Shown piece after piece: positions 33,775 through 45,326 of a stretch of DNA of 64,000 nucleotides. How positions within the stretch are numbered: the first letter of the stretch is position 1; the number at the start of each line of letters is the position of its first letter. The position numbers and the translations under genes are program-made. Under the pieces are notes generated by a model. The model ran no database searches, was not told the origin of the DNA, and saw only the letters and a list, made by a program, of their open reading frames with translations. This stretch comes from Pictodentalium vernedei (taxonomy: Eukaryota; Mollusca; Scaphopoda; Dentaliida; Dentaliidae), in the NCBI GenBank assembly GCA_031216915.1, contig CM062297.1, forward strand, positions 367,921,704-367,985,703, given 5' to 3'.

Positions 33775-34038
33775 TTAACCCTTTACCCAACGAATAGGCC
33801 ACATCAGCTCACGTAATATGTAAATTCAGCAGATGAAAAAATATTATTTTTCATAAAAATTTCAACAAAACCATATCATGTGACCCCCCCCCCCCCCCAC
33901 CCCCCCCCCCCCCCTCTCTCGTTGAACTCATTCCAATGAAGGGTCACATTATATGGTCTTGTTGAAATCTTTTGAAAAATTTAAAAAAAAATATTTAAAA
34001 TAATAAATTTGGATATTGTCTGCATTGGGTAAAGGGTT
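33775..34038. mobile_element. piggyBac-like MITE with internal palindrome
   Basis: The ends are TTAACCCTTTACCCAACG and CATTGGGTAAAGGGTTAA. A TTAA target with CCC...GGG ends is typical of piggyBac-type elements. The centre is a foldback with ACCATATCATGTGACCCC and its mirror, separated by a poly-C-rich loop (33887-33914). No coding region. Confidence 0.65.
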
Positions 34039-34531
34039 AATCGTACAGCTCTGGGCATAGGTTTGATATTCTGACTTTCTTACACAGAAAAATTTCCCCT
34101 TTTTGACTACAAACCAGCAAAATGGGAAAAGTTCTGTTTATAAATTCACAGCTTCTAATCACATCACATGGTGCAAGTACCCCAACTTAAAAGCTTCATA
34201 TTCTGAGAATGTGCTTCATATATGAATTTGACCTAGTACAATTTATCGGAGCGTGCCTACAGGCATTCTCTCATAAACTGTAACAAGGCAAAGACATGTG
34301 AACAAATTTTAATGGCAAAAATTAATTTAGCACTCTACCAGTTAAGCCTGCCACTGATCTGATGTGTTTCTCTGATGAGGAGGCACTGAACATCCTGTGC
34401 TCCCAAATGATGATCCCTCCCCAGCCCCTTCTTTCCTCTCAACATTCAGAAATAAACTGCTTGGTGCAATCCTGTACTTTTTTTCCTTAATTTCATTGAT
34501 CACCATACTATATTCTGAACTTCTTTTTTCA
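34039..34531. other. No gene or repeat recognised
   Basis: Non-coding stretch between a MITE and a SINE, with no supported frame. Confidence 0.35.
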
Positions 34532-34913
34532 GTGGCATGATGGCTTTGTGGTAACCAGTTCTCATCAGATCACCTGAGTTAAACAACGTTGAGCCCGGTT
34601 AGTCCTTGGATGGGTGACCGATTCAGACTCCTGCATTGTGTCCTTGGGCAAGGCACTTAACCCTGATTGTCCACAAGGGGGCACGATGGCACCGTGCACT
34701 TAGGCATACTGCACGTGGATGGTGTGTATGTCTTCAACCAATCTGCCTGTGATGCAGTGCGGTGCGGAGTTACATGTTGGGGAGCTGGCAGTTGCTCATC
34801 GTTGCTCATGGTTCTCTCTAGGTACTCCGGCTTCCTCCACCTGTAAAACTGTCACCAATATGATAAGACCTTGGCTGTTAAAGTGTTGTTAAACCTTAAT
34901 AAATAATAATAAT
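34532..34913 (+). mobile_element. 5S-rRNA-derived SINE, copy 2
   Basis: The head 34532-34620 includes TCTCATCAGATCACC, GTTAAACAACGTTGAGCCCG and CTTGGATGGGTGACCG, aligning in order with 5S rRNA boxes A, IE and C. The body TGTGTCCTTGGGCAAGGCAC and GGTTCTCTCTAGGTACTCC follows, and the tail is AATAAATAATAATAAT. It is the best preserved copy in the window. Confidence 0.8.
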
Positions 34914-34964
34914 ACTTCTTTTTTCCTAATTTCATTGATCATCATACTAACCATTTCCTTGGTA

Positions 34965-35394
34965 CAGTGGAACTGTTAATTGAATAGTCACTTTGCCAAT
35001 GAATATTATTCAATTAACAGGAGTATTCAATTAACAGGGATTTTGTCACTTTCCTGTATTCTATAGATAAACTTAGCAGTATTCTATTATATCTTATTTG
35101 ACAGAGCTCCATGAGCTCTGTCAAACAAGATATAATAATAGATTAAATGTCTGTATTGGATGTACTAAGGCCAAATAGGTCTATAAACAAAGGAAAACTA
35201 GGGTGAGTCAAGGTAATTTCTCGACAGGTTACAAGATTTTTTATTCAATCAACAGGAGTTTACTCTATAACTTATATTCAATTAACAGGCCCAATTTGTA
35301 CTGGAGGTATGGTAAATGGTTTTGTGTTGGGAAATTATATTCAATTAGCAGGGTTATTCAGTTATGAGATATCAAATTAGGTGGGCTCCACTTT
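34965..35394. mobile_element. pogo-type MITE, copy 2
   Basis: It matches the element at 26056-26485 over its length, with CAGTGGAACTGTTAATTGAA at the left and GTGGGCTCCACT at the right, and the same internal palindrome (about 35090-35137). The right terminal bases have mutated. Confidence 0.7.
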
Positions 35395-35744
35395 ATCACC
35401 CACCAAACACATATCCCTCATTCTCCCATCCCACTTCATTATATTCCCAGTGAATCTGATATTTGGGACACTCTAAGAATAAGTGCACCAGGGTCCCCAT
35501 TGCTCCCAAATTACACATTTAGTACCCCGTCACAATCTTTCTAAACTTCCAACCCAAGCTCCAACAAACTTGACCTCAGTTTGAACAGCAGTGATGCCCA
35601 AACAATGTTCAAAAGGGGATAACTTGTTGCAGTTTGAAAATTCAGAACAACGTACATGCTCAGCTGTATGTTAACCTTCAGGAGTTTTCAGAAACATCAA
35701 TTGATAAATGTTGGAGGAGTTTCAGACACAAGTATTTCATGAAA
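35395..35744. other. No gene or repeat recognised
   Basis: Non-coding stretch before the R copy; no supported frame. Confidence 0.35.
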
Positions 35745-38088
35745 CAAGAGGCCCCAGGGGGCCTGAGGGTGCTCACCTGACATAGTAGCCTAAATATCAA
35801 CCCAGAGAATTGATTTCAACAAGTTGCATCTGCTCCTCCTAAGAAAAGCTTATACCAAATATCCAAAGATTCTGACCAGTGGATCTAAAAAAAAAGAAGA
35901 TTTTTAAAGAATATTCCTCGTATTGAACTAAGTTATAATTCGGGCTCCCACAGGGAGCCCATATATGAACCTAGGGACTTGCCTTTAAAAAATTTGAATC
36001 TCACCCCCCTGAGGATGCTGCACACCAAATATCAAAACATTCCGACTGCTGGATCTGAAGAAGATTTTTAAAGAAAATTCCTCATTTTGAACTAAGTTAC
36101 AATTCGAGCTCCCACAGTGAGCCCAAATATGAAGCTAGGAACATGTCTTGAACAAACTTGAATCTTATCCCCCCCTAAGGATGCTGCATAAAAAATATCA
36201 AAAGCAATCATCTGCTGGATCTGAAGAAGATTTTTTTTTAAAATTCCTCATTTTGAACTAAGTTGTCATTCGGGTTCCCATAGTGAGCCCAAATATGAAC
36301 CAAGGGACTTGGCTTGAACAAACTTGAATCTCTGCCCCCTAAGATTGCTGCGGGCCAAATATCAAAACATTCCGACTGCTGAATCTGAAGAAGATTTGTA
36401 AAGAAAAATTCCTCATATTGACTAAGTTATAATTCGGGCACAGGGAGCCCAAATATGGACCCAGGGACTTGGCTTTAACAAACTTGAATTCCCCCTCCCC
36501 CCCCCCCCCCCCCCCCAAGGATACTATACACCACATATCAAAACATTCCGACTGCTGGATCTGAAGAAGAAGATTTTTTAAGAAAATCCCTCATTTCGAT
36601 CTAAGTTACAACTGAAGCTCCCACAGTGAGCCCAAATATGGACCTTGGGACATGGCTTGAACAAACTTGAATCTCACCCCCATAAGGATGATGCCTGCTG
36701 GATTCTACCTGCTGGATCTTGAGAAGAAGATTTTCAAAGAAATTTGCCTGAAATGCACCGAGTTCAAATTTGGGGTCCTATACTGAGCCCAAATAGGAAC
36801 CCAAGGGGCCGTTTTTAACAAAATTGAATAAGATCCATCCCACAATGTTGCATACCAAATATCAAAAGATTCTGCCTGCTGGATCTGGAGAAGAAGATTT
36901 TTTAAGAAATTTGCCTGAAATGCACTAAGTTTGAATTCGGGCTCCTATACTTAGCCCAAATATAAACCCAGGGGGCCGATTTGAACAAACTTGAATCAGA
37001 TCCACCCTACAATGTTGCATACCAAATATCAAAAGATTCTGCCTGCTGGAACTGGAGAAGAATATTTTTTAATGTTTTTCCCATTGCCTACAGTGTTAAA
37101 AAGTGCTGACTCAGCACTTTTTCAAAGTCTCGAAATTGTACCCTATGATAAAACCGATGGCAATTTTTTTTTACCAATCCTTTCTGTTGGGTCTAAGGAA
37201 GCTTCACACCAAATACAAATTGCGACATCGACGCCATAGCTGCGACGGGTGGTGCAATTTCAAGGGCCATAACTCCAAGAAAAATACTTGGAACAACACA
37301 TGCATTGAACAGTGGCTAGACATCAATAAGATACACTTACATGCCAAATATAAAGTCATTCCATCATGTATTTCAAAAGTTATTGAGTTTTGAAACTCGG
37401 TCACAGACAGACCGACCCACCGACCGACCGACCGACCGACCGACCGACAGACAGACAGACAGACCGACAGACAGACAGACAGACAGACTGACATTGCCAC
37501 TTATAGAGCTGCTAGTCGCAGCTAAAAATTCTCAGTGCCGTGCAGTTTTGGAGATATAGGCGTTTTAATTTTTTTTCTATTTTTAGCTCCTGCGGTTCCC
37601 ACGGGGCTACGGAAAAAAAAAAATTCAGCATAAATTAGGTACTTATGGCCCAATAAGCCCTCACATAAAATTTGGTTCAAATCAGTCTCTCGGTTCGGAA
37701 AATAGAAATTTTGGATGGGGCAAAAATTTTGCCCCTCCCATAACGATGCCAAATATAACCCATCAAACGTCTCTTGAACAAATCTGAGTCTACACCTTAA
37801 AAGGAAGCTGCATACCATATATCAAGTCTCTGCTACTGCTGGTTCATGAGAAGAAGATTTTCAAAGATTTTGGTGCCCCTTGGGGGCATGGCACCACCCA
37901 GGAGGAGGGGCAACTTCATTTGAACAAATCTGAATTGGCATTAGGTAATAAACATTTATCCAACATTTGAATAAAATTGGGCTAGTGGTTTTGAAGGAGA
38001 AGTCGATAATGTAAAGTTAACGCCGGACGACGCCAGACAGAATGTGATCAGTAAAGCTCCCACTGAGCTTCGCTCAGATGAGCTAAAA
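35745..38088 (+). mobile_element. Family R copy 4, near complete
   Basis: Head ACAAGAGGCCCCAGGGGGCC at 35744-35763, about seven units of 155-175 bases each opening near GGGCTCCCACAGGGAGCCC, a body with GGAGATATAGGCG, a GACGACG tail and the closing hairpin (38055-38084). It is interrupted by a foreign segment at 37217-37527. A poly-C run lies at 36495-36515. No coding capacity. Confidence 0.7.
37217..37527. mobile_element. Insert of about 310 bp within family R copy 4
   Basis: Compared with copy 1 at 12015-12030, the R sequence is split between CACCAAATA and AAATTCTCAGTG. The insert opens with GCGACATCGACGCCATAGCT and closes with GCTGCTAGTCGCAGCTAA after a GACC/GACA tetranucleotide run (37410-37490). 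It carries no gene. Confidence 0.6.
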
Positions 38089-39029
38089 ATCAATGACAGG
38101 GTTCCCAAATAAAAAAAATAATTAAATTCCTGGGGTTTTCCAGGCTTTTTATTCGCAATATTAGATAACAATGAGATAACTTTGGTTACAACTGTTGCAA
38201 TTAACCCTTCAGGGCCTGGACAGTTGTCTTGAATTCACACCTGGCCATGGCCTGTACACATCCAGTGGCATAGCAGTGAATTCTGATCAGGCAGCCAAGA
38301 CTTGACTAGAAACCACTGCCTAGGTAATTTCTCTATTATTGGCAGGATTTCCTCATGATGGCATGAGGGCACCTGTTCTAAGGTCGTAAAACTCGGAAAT
38401 AGTCCATTAAAAGTTAAAAGATTTGTGAATATGTACACATCCACTTGAAAGCGTGTTCAAGTGTTTTGCTCTCAGAAATATTCTGCAGAAAGAGTATTGA
38501 TTTAATCTCAACTAAGCATTTCTAAATACTAGTGGATGGACAAATGATATGAATAATTTTTTGATAGGTGGCATTTTGAGTTACCTCCCTTCTACAATAG
38601 TACAATCCAAATCATAAAGTGTTTTACATACACCCATCTGGAATCACAGTACTAAATATTTTCCCATAGGCGACCATTATAACATTCAGGCCAAAAAAAA
38701 ATATGATCACATCATTTAATTTTGGCATTCAAATATCTTTGTCAAGTCCAGCCCTTCAGACAACTTCTTCTGACCCCAAAACAGGGGAGGGGGTCATACA
38801 ACAAATAAGAGAGAAAAATTCCCAACAAAAACAAACCAATAGTCAATTGTATTTTTTAGATCCAAAAAAGTCATCAAATCACCCTCTTTATTTATCTGCA
38901 ATATTCAACAATAATGCAAGATGTCAGTAGAATGTTTCAAATGTTTATTGAAACAATATACTTTCCGAAGGCTGCTTAGTTTCGGAGATTGCATCATTTC
39001 AAATATTTTCTACAGTTATACTATCTCGA
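38089..39029. other. No gene or repeat recognised
   Basis: Non-coding DNA without a supported frame or repeat family seen elsewhere in the window. Confidence 0.35.
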
Positions 39030-39440
39030 TAAGGCCCCACAAAATAGATCTTCTGTTTCTCAGGCCATTTTTTGTAAAACTGTATGTGGGCCAGTGATTT
39101 TTTATTTTATTTTTTTATTTTTGTAATTATTTCTTTGTCATCAAAAGTACATGTTTTTGGTTTGTTTTATGTTTTAGGCCTCCTGATCTACAGAATAGCA
39201 TTGTGTGGGGGTGTACTTAGTTTCTTGAGTACATGAAGGCTTTGCAATACTAAAGCATTGCAAAGCCTTGTTGCACTCAAGGGACAAATTTAGCATTTTT
39301 ATTAACTTGGGTAAAATATCAGACATAAACCATTCAATTTTTATTTTTTTAAGATTTCATTGGTTATAAAAAGAGAGCATGCTGCAGCCAAAAGGACCAT
39401 GCAGGAGGGCCTGAGAAACAGATTTTTAACTTTTTTGGCC
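39030..39440. repeat. Dispersed repeat of about 400 bp (family I), copy 2
   Basis: It matches 25170-25560. Its internal palindrome (AAGGCTTTGCAATAC...GCATTGCAAAGCCTT) at about 39236-39270 is better preserved than in copy 1. Confidence 0.7.
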
Positions 39441-39489
39441 TAAATACTGTAAAATGTCACCAAACATGTCTATTTAGAGAAGTCGGATA

Positions 39490-39655
39490 GAAATATAAAT
39501 TTTATAGTAAATTTCCTTTCTTATTATACCTACCGAAATTGTTTACTACAGGCTTGCACTACAGTGGAAGAACCTAACTCGGATAAAATACTCTCTATTT
39601 TAATCTTTCCCAAGATTTGGGAAAGAAAAGTGGTGTAAAAACACCACGAAAAAAT
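39490..39655. repeat. DIRS inverted terminal repeat, 3' side of the element
   Basis: From about 39535 (ATTGTTTACTACAGGCTTGC) to about 39655 it matches the reverse complement of 44031-44160. The outermost 45 bases (39490-39534) are not in the other repeat but are exactly complementary to 39862-39906. One repeat having an extension fits the DIRS design. Confidence 0.8.
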
Positions 39656-39862
39656 AAGCCAAAACTGGGTCGAGCGCCATCGGCACACACCCAGTATGGG
39701 ACGCTCTTCCATAGTACAAATCCACGACTACCGTAAAACAGTGCGCAATGCGTCAATTCGTCATTCTTTTGATTCCGAACAACACAGGAGTTATGTGATT
39801 AGCGGGGAGGAAGGATTCTTACCTGAATAAGAAGACGGGAGGGCCTCCATGTAAACGATTTT

Positions 39863-39940
39863 GGTAGGTATAATAAGAAAGGAAATTTACTATAAAATTT
39901 ATATTTCTTATCAACCTACCTCAATTGTTTACTACAGGCT
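39863..39940. repeat. DIRS internal complementary region
   Basis: The first part (39863-39906) is the exact complement of the left outer edge. The second part (39902-39940, ATTTCTTATCAACC...TTTACTACAGGCT) is the near-exact complement of the right outer edge. They overlap on ATTTC, shared by both edges. It lies next to the 3' terminal repeat, as in DIRS-1. Confidence 0.85.
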
Positions 39941-40039
39941 GAATAGACAAAAGGATGGAGGGAATCACATAACCAACCCACACATAACTCAATAGCACTG
40001 GAACAGTGGACAGAGGAAGAGATCCCTAGGCCTATCAAA

Positions 40040-41284
40040 CCATAGCATCACAAACCTTAGAAAAGACAATGAAAGATGAGGCGTATGGTGAAGTGCGACG
40101 CACAGACAGAAAAGGGCAGTAAAAACACAGAGCTGGAACTGGCCCTGAAAAAAGCTGAAAGGCTGGGATAGACAACAGCCCGAGCCGAAGAAAGAGGGCC
40201 CCCAAGGACCAAGGACCTCTATCGGCTCCTGCAACTGTCGCAGATAAAAGGAGAATGTAGCATTTCTCCAGTAGGCTGCCAGTATAACATCCGTCATCCG
40301 ACAACATGACAGAGTTATTAAAAGAGGAAGACAATGCACGCACCTCGTGGCAGAAAAAACAATTGGTAATACAATCACCAGTAGCTAGACGAGCGGAAGC
40401 TGCACGAATAGCAAGACAAATCCATCGAGAAATGGATGCAGGAGAGATCAGGCATGTGAGAAAACGCATAGTCATCCAGGATAAAGGTGCGAATGCCCCA
40501 CACCCCCAAGCAGAGCAGCGCCCAAGAAAGCGACCATCTTGGAGAAAACTGCAAAGTCCTAGGCCTTTTCAAGGAAAAGAGCTGAACAAGCTTGGAGAGG
40601 CAAGGATGAGTGTCGAAACAATGCGGTACCACATATGAAAAAGGTCTCCGAAGCATGGACTTGTACCCATTGCTGGAGACCTCCAGAAACAAACATAAAC
40701 CAGAAACTCTGCAAGCGGTGTGATCGAAGGAGTGACGGAAGCAACAGAGTGATCGCACACCATCGACAGAAGAACCTTCCACTTAGACACAGAGGCTAAA
40801 CCAGTGGAGTGAGTGCCTCCTTGAAGAAGAAAAGCAACTCCACTGCGTGTCTCAAAAAACCACTACGGAGGAGACAGAATCCGATAAAAGACATGTGCCA
40901 AGGCACAATGAAGTCGGGTCAACTTGAAACCTCCTCAGGCGACTTTGGCAAAGAAAGTCGTGATGTAGAGAGAGACATGCCGGAACCGCTGCTAACAGAG
41001 AGTGGAGCAGATTGACCCACACCCACCGAGGAGACGGGTGTGATCGAAAAGATTCGACGACTACAGGTTCATATCTGGGAGAGAACCTGAGGTGGAATCG
41101 GAACCGGCAGGAAGGCGTAGCCGACAAGACCGTCCCAAAGGAGGGCCAGAGCGTCCACGGCGAAAGCCAGAGCATCTGGACACGGGGACACGAAAGTGTC
41201 CACCTGATGGTTCCAACGAGCCGCAAAGAGATAGATGGAAACCGCCATGTGGAGCATCCACTCGGTGGAAAAGAACCTGCCCCG
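40040..41284 (-). pseudogene. DIRS tyrosine recombinase, broken
   Basis: Downstream of RNase H in element order. CHEVRALSSS at about 40347 holds the HxxR box, and about 100 bases on, in another frame, ILAAYWRNATFSFYLRQL holds the likely nucleophile Tyr (40244-40246). The upstream half, with the first catalytic Arg, is not recognisable. It would have inserted the circular DNA copy; frame changes show it is dead. Confidence 0.7.
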
Positions 41285-42830
41285 TCAGGACAGGGAGTCA
41301 GCTAGGACGTACAGACGACTGGAAATGTGACGAACAACCACACTGGCGTTGACATCCTGAGCGAGCAGTAAAAGATCCTGAGCTAATTTGTACATTGGAA
41401 CCGAGTGTTTGCCGCCCTGGTCCCAAATGTAAGCAACCACTGTCAAATAGTCGAACAACAGAGAGACCTGACGATTCGACAGGTGAGGGATCCAATGCCT
41501 GAAACTCAGAAGAAGAGCAAGAAGCTCTGCTGGCTGATGTGTAGAGATGCCCGATCCTGGTCCCACATCCCGTGAACGGAAAGACCTAGAGGATCCAACG
41601 TCGCACCCCATCCGAGATCGCTGACATCTGTTATAACGCGATCGGACGTGGGTAAGTCCAACAGGACACTCTGCATGATCCACTGAACATTCGTCCAGTG
41701 GAGAAGGTGAGGATAAGAGAATCTGGTAACTGAAGCACCAGATCCAGAGAATCGACATTCGGCCTCCAACGACAGAGCAGAAAGTGTTGGAGAGGTCTGA
41801 TGACACGCAGCCGACCTAGAGGAATGAGATCCGTCACCGAACCGCAGAGACCGATCAGCCGGAGAATACTCCGTGCCGTCGCGGATGTGGACTGGGACAG
41901 AGTCAGAGCAAAAGCTGAGAGAAGCACAGCCTTGGCCGTGGGAACCGCCACCAAACTGAATTAGGTGCGATAAGCCATCCCCAGATGACAAAACGACTGA
42001 GAAGGGACCAGTTCCAACCTCTCCTCGTTGACTCTGAATCCAAGCGACGTGAGCAAGCTCAACAGAGTGGCGACATCCGACTCCAGTAAGGCAGCATTGG
42101 AATGCCTCTGGAGGATATCGACCAGATATGCCGAAGGAGTCACCCTGGACTGTGTGCGATGGAAAGCTATCACATACGACATCAGTCAGGTGAAGGCCCA
42201 AGGAGCCATGATGAGGCCGAAAGGCATGGCCTTGAACTGGTAAACTCGCCCCAGAAAAGCGAACCTGAGATACTTCCGTGACGCCCGATGAATCGGAACG
42301 TGAAAGTAAGTGTCTCGCAGGTCGAAGCTGGAAGCGAAATCTCCCTGTTGAATTAAACGGCAGACCGACCTGAAAGTCTCCATGCTGAACTTGGGAGCAG
42401 GTCGAAGCTGGAAGCGAAATCTCCCTGTTGAATTAAACGGCAGACCGACCTGAAAGTCTCCATGCTGAACTTGGGAGCAATGATAGACTGGTTCAGGATA
42501 CTCTGATCTATAACCGTTCGGAGTCGGCCGTCCTTCTTCGGCACCAAGAACAGGCGGGAATAGATCCCCACTAACTGAATGTTCTCGACGACCTCGATCG
42601 CCCCCTTTGTCAGGAGAATGTCTATCTCCGTGGACAAAAGTTCCCGACGTAAAATGTCTGAAGGAACTGTGGTTGGAAGAGGCACCCTGGTCAGAGTGGG
42701 GTGCCGTTGGAATGATATTCGCAGCCCAGACCGAACAACACCTAACACCCAAGGATCGGATGTGATGGTGGCCCAATGGTCTGCGAGCTCTGCTATTCTT
42801 CCTCCAACCTGGGACGAGTCAAGGTGAGGA
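41285..42830 (-). pseudogene. DIRS reverse transcriptase-RNase H, broken
   Basis: From about 42805: GGRIAELADHWATITSDPWV, then LVPKKDGRLRTVID, FDLRDTYFHVPIHRASRKYL and MPFGLIMAPWAF are RT motifs. The active-site Y-x-D-D box reads YLVD (Val at 42120-42122), so a catalytic Asp is lost. RNase H follows with TDVSDLGWGATL (about 41628) and VVRHISSRLYVLADSLS at the end. An 80-bp tandem duplication (42317-42478) and a frame change near 42190 break the frame. The RT sequence resembles DIRS rather than LTR elements. Confidence 0.8.
42317..42478. repeat. 80-bp tandem duplication inside the DIRS RT
   Basis: The block starting GCAGGTCGAAGCTGGAAGCG at 42317 repeats at 42397 almost without change. As 80 is not a multiple of three it shifts the RT frame. 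The near identity suggests a recent event, or an assembly artefact. Confidence 0.85.
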
Positions 42831-42878
42831 CCTTCATTTCGAGCCCCGACGAGGCCCGCGAGAGAAGAAACCACCTCC

Positions 42879-43990
42879 TTAACTGAATGAAGAATCCTGA
42901 TACTTCCCTCTAGTCTGCCGACGCTTACCCTTACCCCTGGAGTAAGAAGTAGAAGCTGTGGCAGAAGGATCAGACTTTTGCTTCGCAAAGGAAGCAGAAG
43001 GGTACTTGTTAGGCTTGGAACGGCCCCTGCCTCCCCTAGAAGGCTGATCAGGCTGAAGAAACAGCAGCTGATCTTTGGAATGACGTAGGACGTCATCCTG
43101 GACCGTCAACACGGAACCATGGAAAAGTTGCGGACCTGCCAAAGAAGCAGATCGAAGAGTAGCGCACTGCTCCTCAGGAACGGAACGGCCTGTGTCCAGC
43201 ACAGAGTCTCTCCGAACTAATTCCAGATTAGCCGTGTCACAGGCATGCGTGTAAGATGCATGAGCGCCTTGGACAGCACACACAAAGGAGCCTGTACCTT
43301 GTCAAACTTATCTGGAGGCAGATAAGCAGCTAAAGCTGAGACGACGTGATCTGAGAGAGAAAGCATACCAAGCATCTCTCTCGATAAGCCCATCATGGAC
43401 TCCAGAGTAGTCATCGGAATGACGGCAGACTTGGGCTTGGAAAGCCCAAGGAAAATGGAGTCCTGATCTAAAACCGTCAAAGTCTGGCAGACTGACGGAT
43501 TGGCGAAATCGTAGTAACGATAACGCACCGGACCAAAAAGGTGTCAACCCTGGTGAAGAACGGAGCCTTCATAGCCTTGGAACTCAGCTAGAGTCCAAGG
43601 CTGAAAATGCTTCAACCAACTGTACCGACTGGCACATTTGAAGGTGCCCATAAGCGGGTTGCTCCACAGGCTGTGGGTGCAGGAGGAACGGCCACAAGAA
43701 CGCACTACGGTTCACAGAAGCCCAAAAAGTGGATGACCAAGACCCACAGAGCCCACAGAAGAACACGAATTACAAGTGGAACAAGAATCATAGGAATCGT
43801 CCACATGCTTGGGCAAAAGGCATTGCCCTCAAGGAACAGTCCTGGGCATAACAGAGGTAAGAGCAGTAGAAGAAAAGGTGAACTCAAGAGATGTAGAAAG
43901 TAGAACACCCCCAACTATGAGAGAAAAGTGGCTGAAATTAAAGGACCAGCGGGAACACAACTGACCCCAGATGGCCGACAGGGACTCAAA
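42879..43990 (-). pseudogene. DIRS gag-like region, broken
   Basis: Upstream of RT in the element. Frames with ESMMGLSREMLGMLSLSDHV and LPPDKFDKVQAPL, then a basic Arg/Gly/Ser-rich tail (SRGGRGRSKPNKY, YSRGKGKRRQTRGK), resemble the nucleic-acid-binding product of DIRS ORF1. It is split over at least two frames. The 5' third (43550-43990) is not recognisable. Confidence 0.6.
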
Positions 43991-44030
43991 AAACAGAAAT
44001 TCTGCCCTCAAGGGAGAGGAGAAATCCTGT

Positions 44031-44175
44031 CCATTTTTTCTTAGTGCTTTTGCACCACTTTTCTTTCCCAAATTGCTTAGGAAAGATCAAAATAGAAAGT
44101 ATATTTTCCGAGTTAGGGACTTCCACTGTAGCGCAAGCCTGTAGTAAACAACTGTAGGGTATGTTGATAAGAAAT
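44031..44175. repeat. DIRS inverted terminal repeat, 5' side of the element
   Basis: The reverse complement of 39535-39655, with about a dozen differences, including AGCCTGTAGTAAACA and CACTTTTCTTTCCCAAAT. The outer edge ends GATAAGAAAT and is complementary to the second half of the internal region. Confidence 0.8.
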
Positions 44176-44561
44176 ACAAACACCTGCCAAGTTTGAGGTC
44201 AACCAAGCCTGTAGAGGCTAAGGAGATACAGCACATAACGACAGACAGAAATGATAAACAGAATAACTCAAATTATAGATAGATACAGATATACTTACAA
44301 AACCTAAATGTGACTTCGAACCACAGTTATAGCAAGTTCTATTCTTACTTTTTCCTTCCTTCACTTGTATTGGGTTTCCACTTTTAATCTAAAAGACCAA
44401 AATCAGCATGACAGGAATAAAGTATACTTCACTACTACATTGTTCCAACAGGTACTTATAGATACATGCAGCTTTGTTTACAGATGATCTGCATTTCTCA
44501 CCTCTATCTATTCAGCCACATGTACAAACTGTATGGAAAAAATATGTTTTTTATGAACATT
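44176..44561. other. No gene or repeat recognised
   Basis: Non-coding spacer between the DIRS element and a MITE. Confidence 0.35.
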
Positions 44562-45049
44562 AACCCATTACCTAACATGAAAAGCAGATGACACTTGCAA
44601 ACAAAATTCTTGAATGACTATTTTTTGTCTCAAAAACATAGGTTATGATCCCTCATTGGAACGATCTCGACGAGCTCATTCCAAAGAGGGGTCATAACCT
44701 ATGTTTTTGAGACAAAAAATAATAAAAATTGACGATTTTTGTTTTTTGAACCAAAAAATAGGAAAAAAAATAAAATCTGGAATAATAGAATATTCATCTT
44801 ATTTAAATAATGTTTCCTAAAAAATTTTTGATTCCATTAACTCTGCACACTGATGTCAAATTACCAAAGTTTTTCACAGCAAATTTTTCATATAAAGCAA
44901 CTGAGAATTTAATAAACTATATCTTGGTTGACCGATCTCATTCAGCTCTGTCAAACAAGATATAATTTGTTAAATTTTTCATTCTGCATGAACAATATGG
45001 AGTCAATGATGGAAATTTTGAAATACTACAAGAGTGCTAGGAGTTAATA
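44562..45049. mobile_element. piggyBac-like MITE with two palindromes
   Basis: The left end TTAACCCATTACCTAACATG and a right end near GCTAGGAGTTAA. Inside is a foldback with arms of about 35 bases (44630-44712, ACATAGGTTATGATCCCTCA and its mirror) and a second palindrome (44928-44963) that resembles the core of the pogo-type MITEs. Confidence 0.55.
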
Positions 45050-45083
45050 GCATTCCACTTGTTTTAAGTTTTATAACAAAGTA

Positions 45084-45165
45084 AATTTATTTATTTATTG
45101 GTGTTTAAGGTCACATATTTTTGGACAGTGGCTAATCGTGACCACAACAAGGAGACAAAGTCAAC
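45084..45165 (-). mobile_element. SINE tail fragment
   Basis: TTTATTTATTTATTGGTGTT and GGTCACATATTTTTGG match the 3' end of the shared SINE body, in reverse. The rest is lost. Confidence 0.5.
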
Positions 45166-45326
45166 TTCAGCCAATCATTTATACCCAGAGGACTTCCACC
45201 CCAAAAATTGGTGATTGGGCCCTATTTTACCAGTTTACTTCTTTACCACAGAAAAAAATACAATGTTTCACTTCTCGGGGTTCGATCGGGGAAAGAAAAT
45301 AAATAAAGTGAAGAAAATTGTTTAAA

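Larger units (their letters stand above)
39490..44175 (-). mobile_element. DIRS-type tyrosine-recombinase retrotransposon, decayed
   Basis: About 4.7 kb with inverted terminal repeats, a gag-like region, RT and RNase H, and a tyrosine recombinase, all on the minus strand. There is no protease, DDE integrase or LTR. An internal complementary region at 39863-39940 joins the complements of both termini, the hallmark of DIRS replication through a circle. No target duplication is evident: both outer edges are GAAAT. All genes carry stops or frameshifts. Confidence 0.85.

Noticed and set aside
34532..34640. A 5S rRNA gene
   Set aside because: It diverges from 5S at many places, lacks its 3' end and continues into a SINE body with an A-rich tail.
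37204..37500. 98-codon frame with SVCLSVCL and GRSVGR
   Set aside because: Tetranucleotide repeat inside a transposon insert.
40306..41352. Plus-strand charged frames
   Set aside because: They are antisense to the DIRS recombinase and RNase H, whose motifs are on the minus strand.
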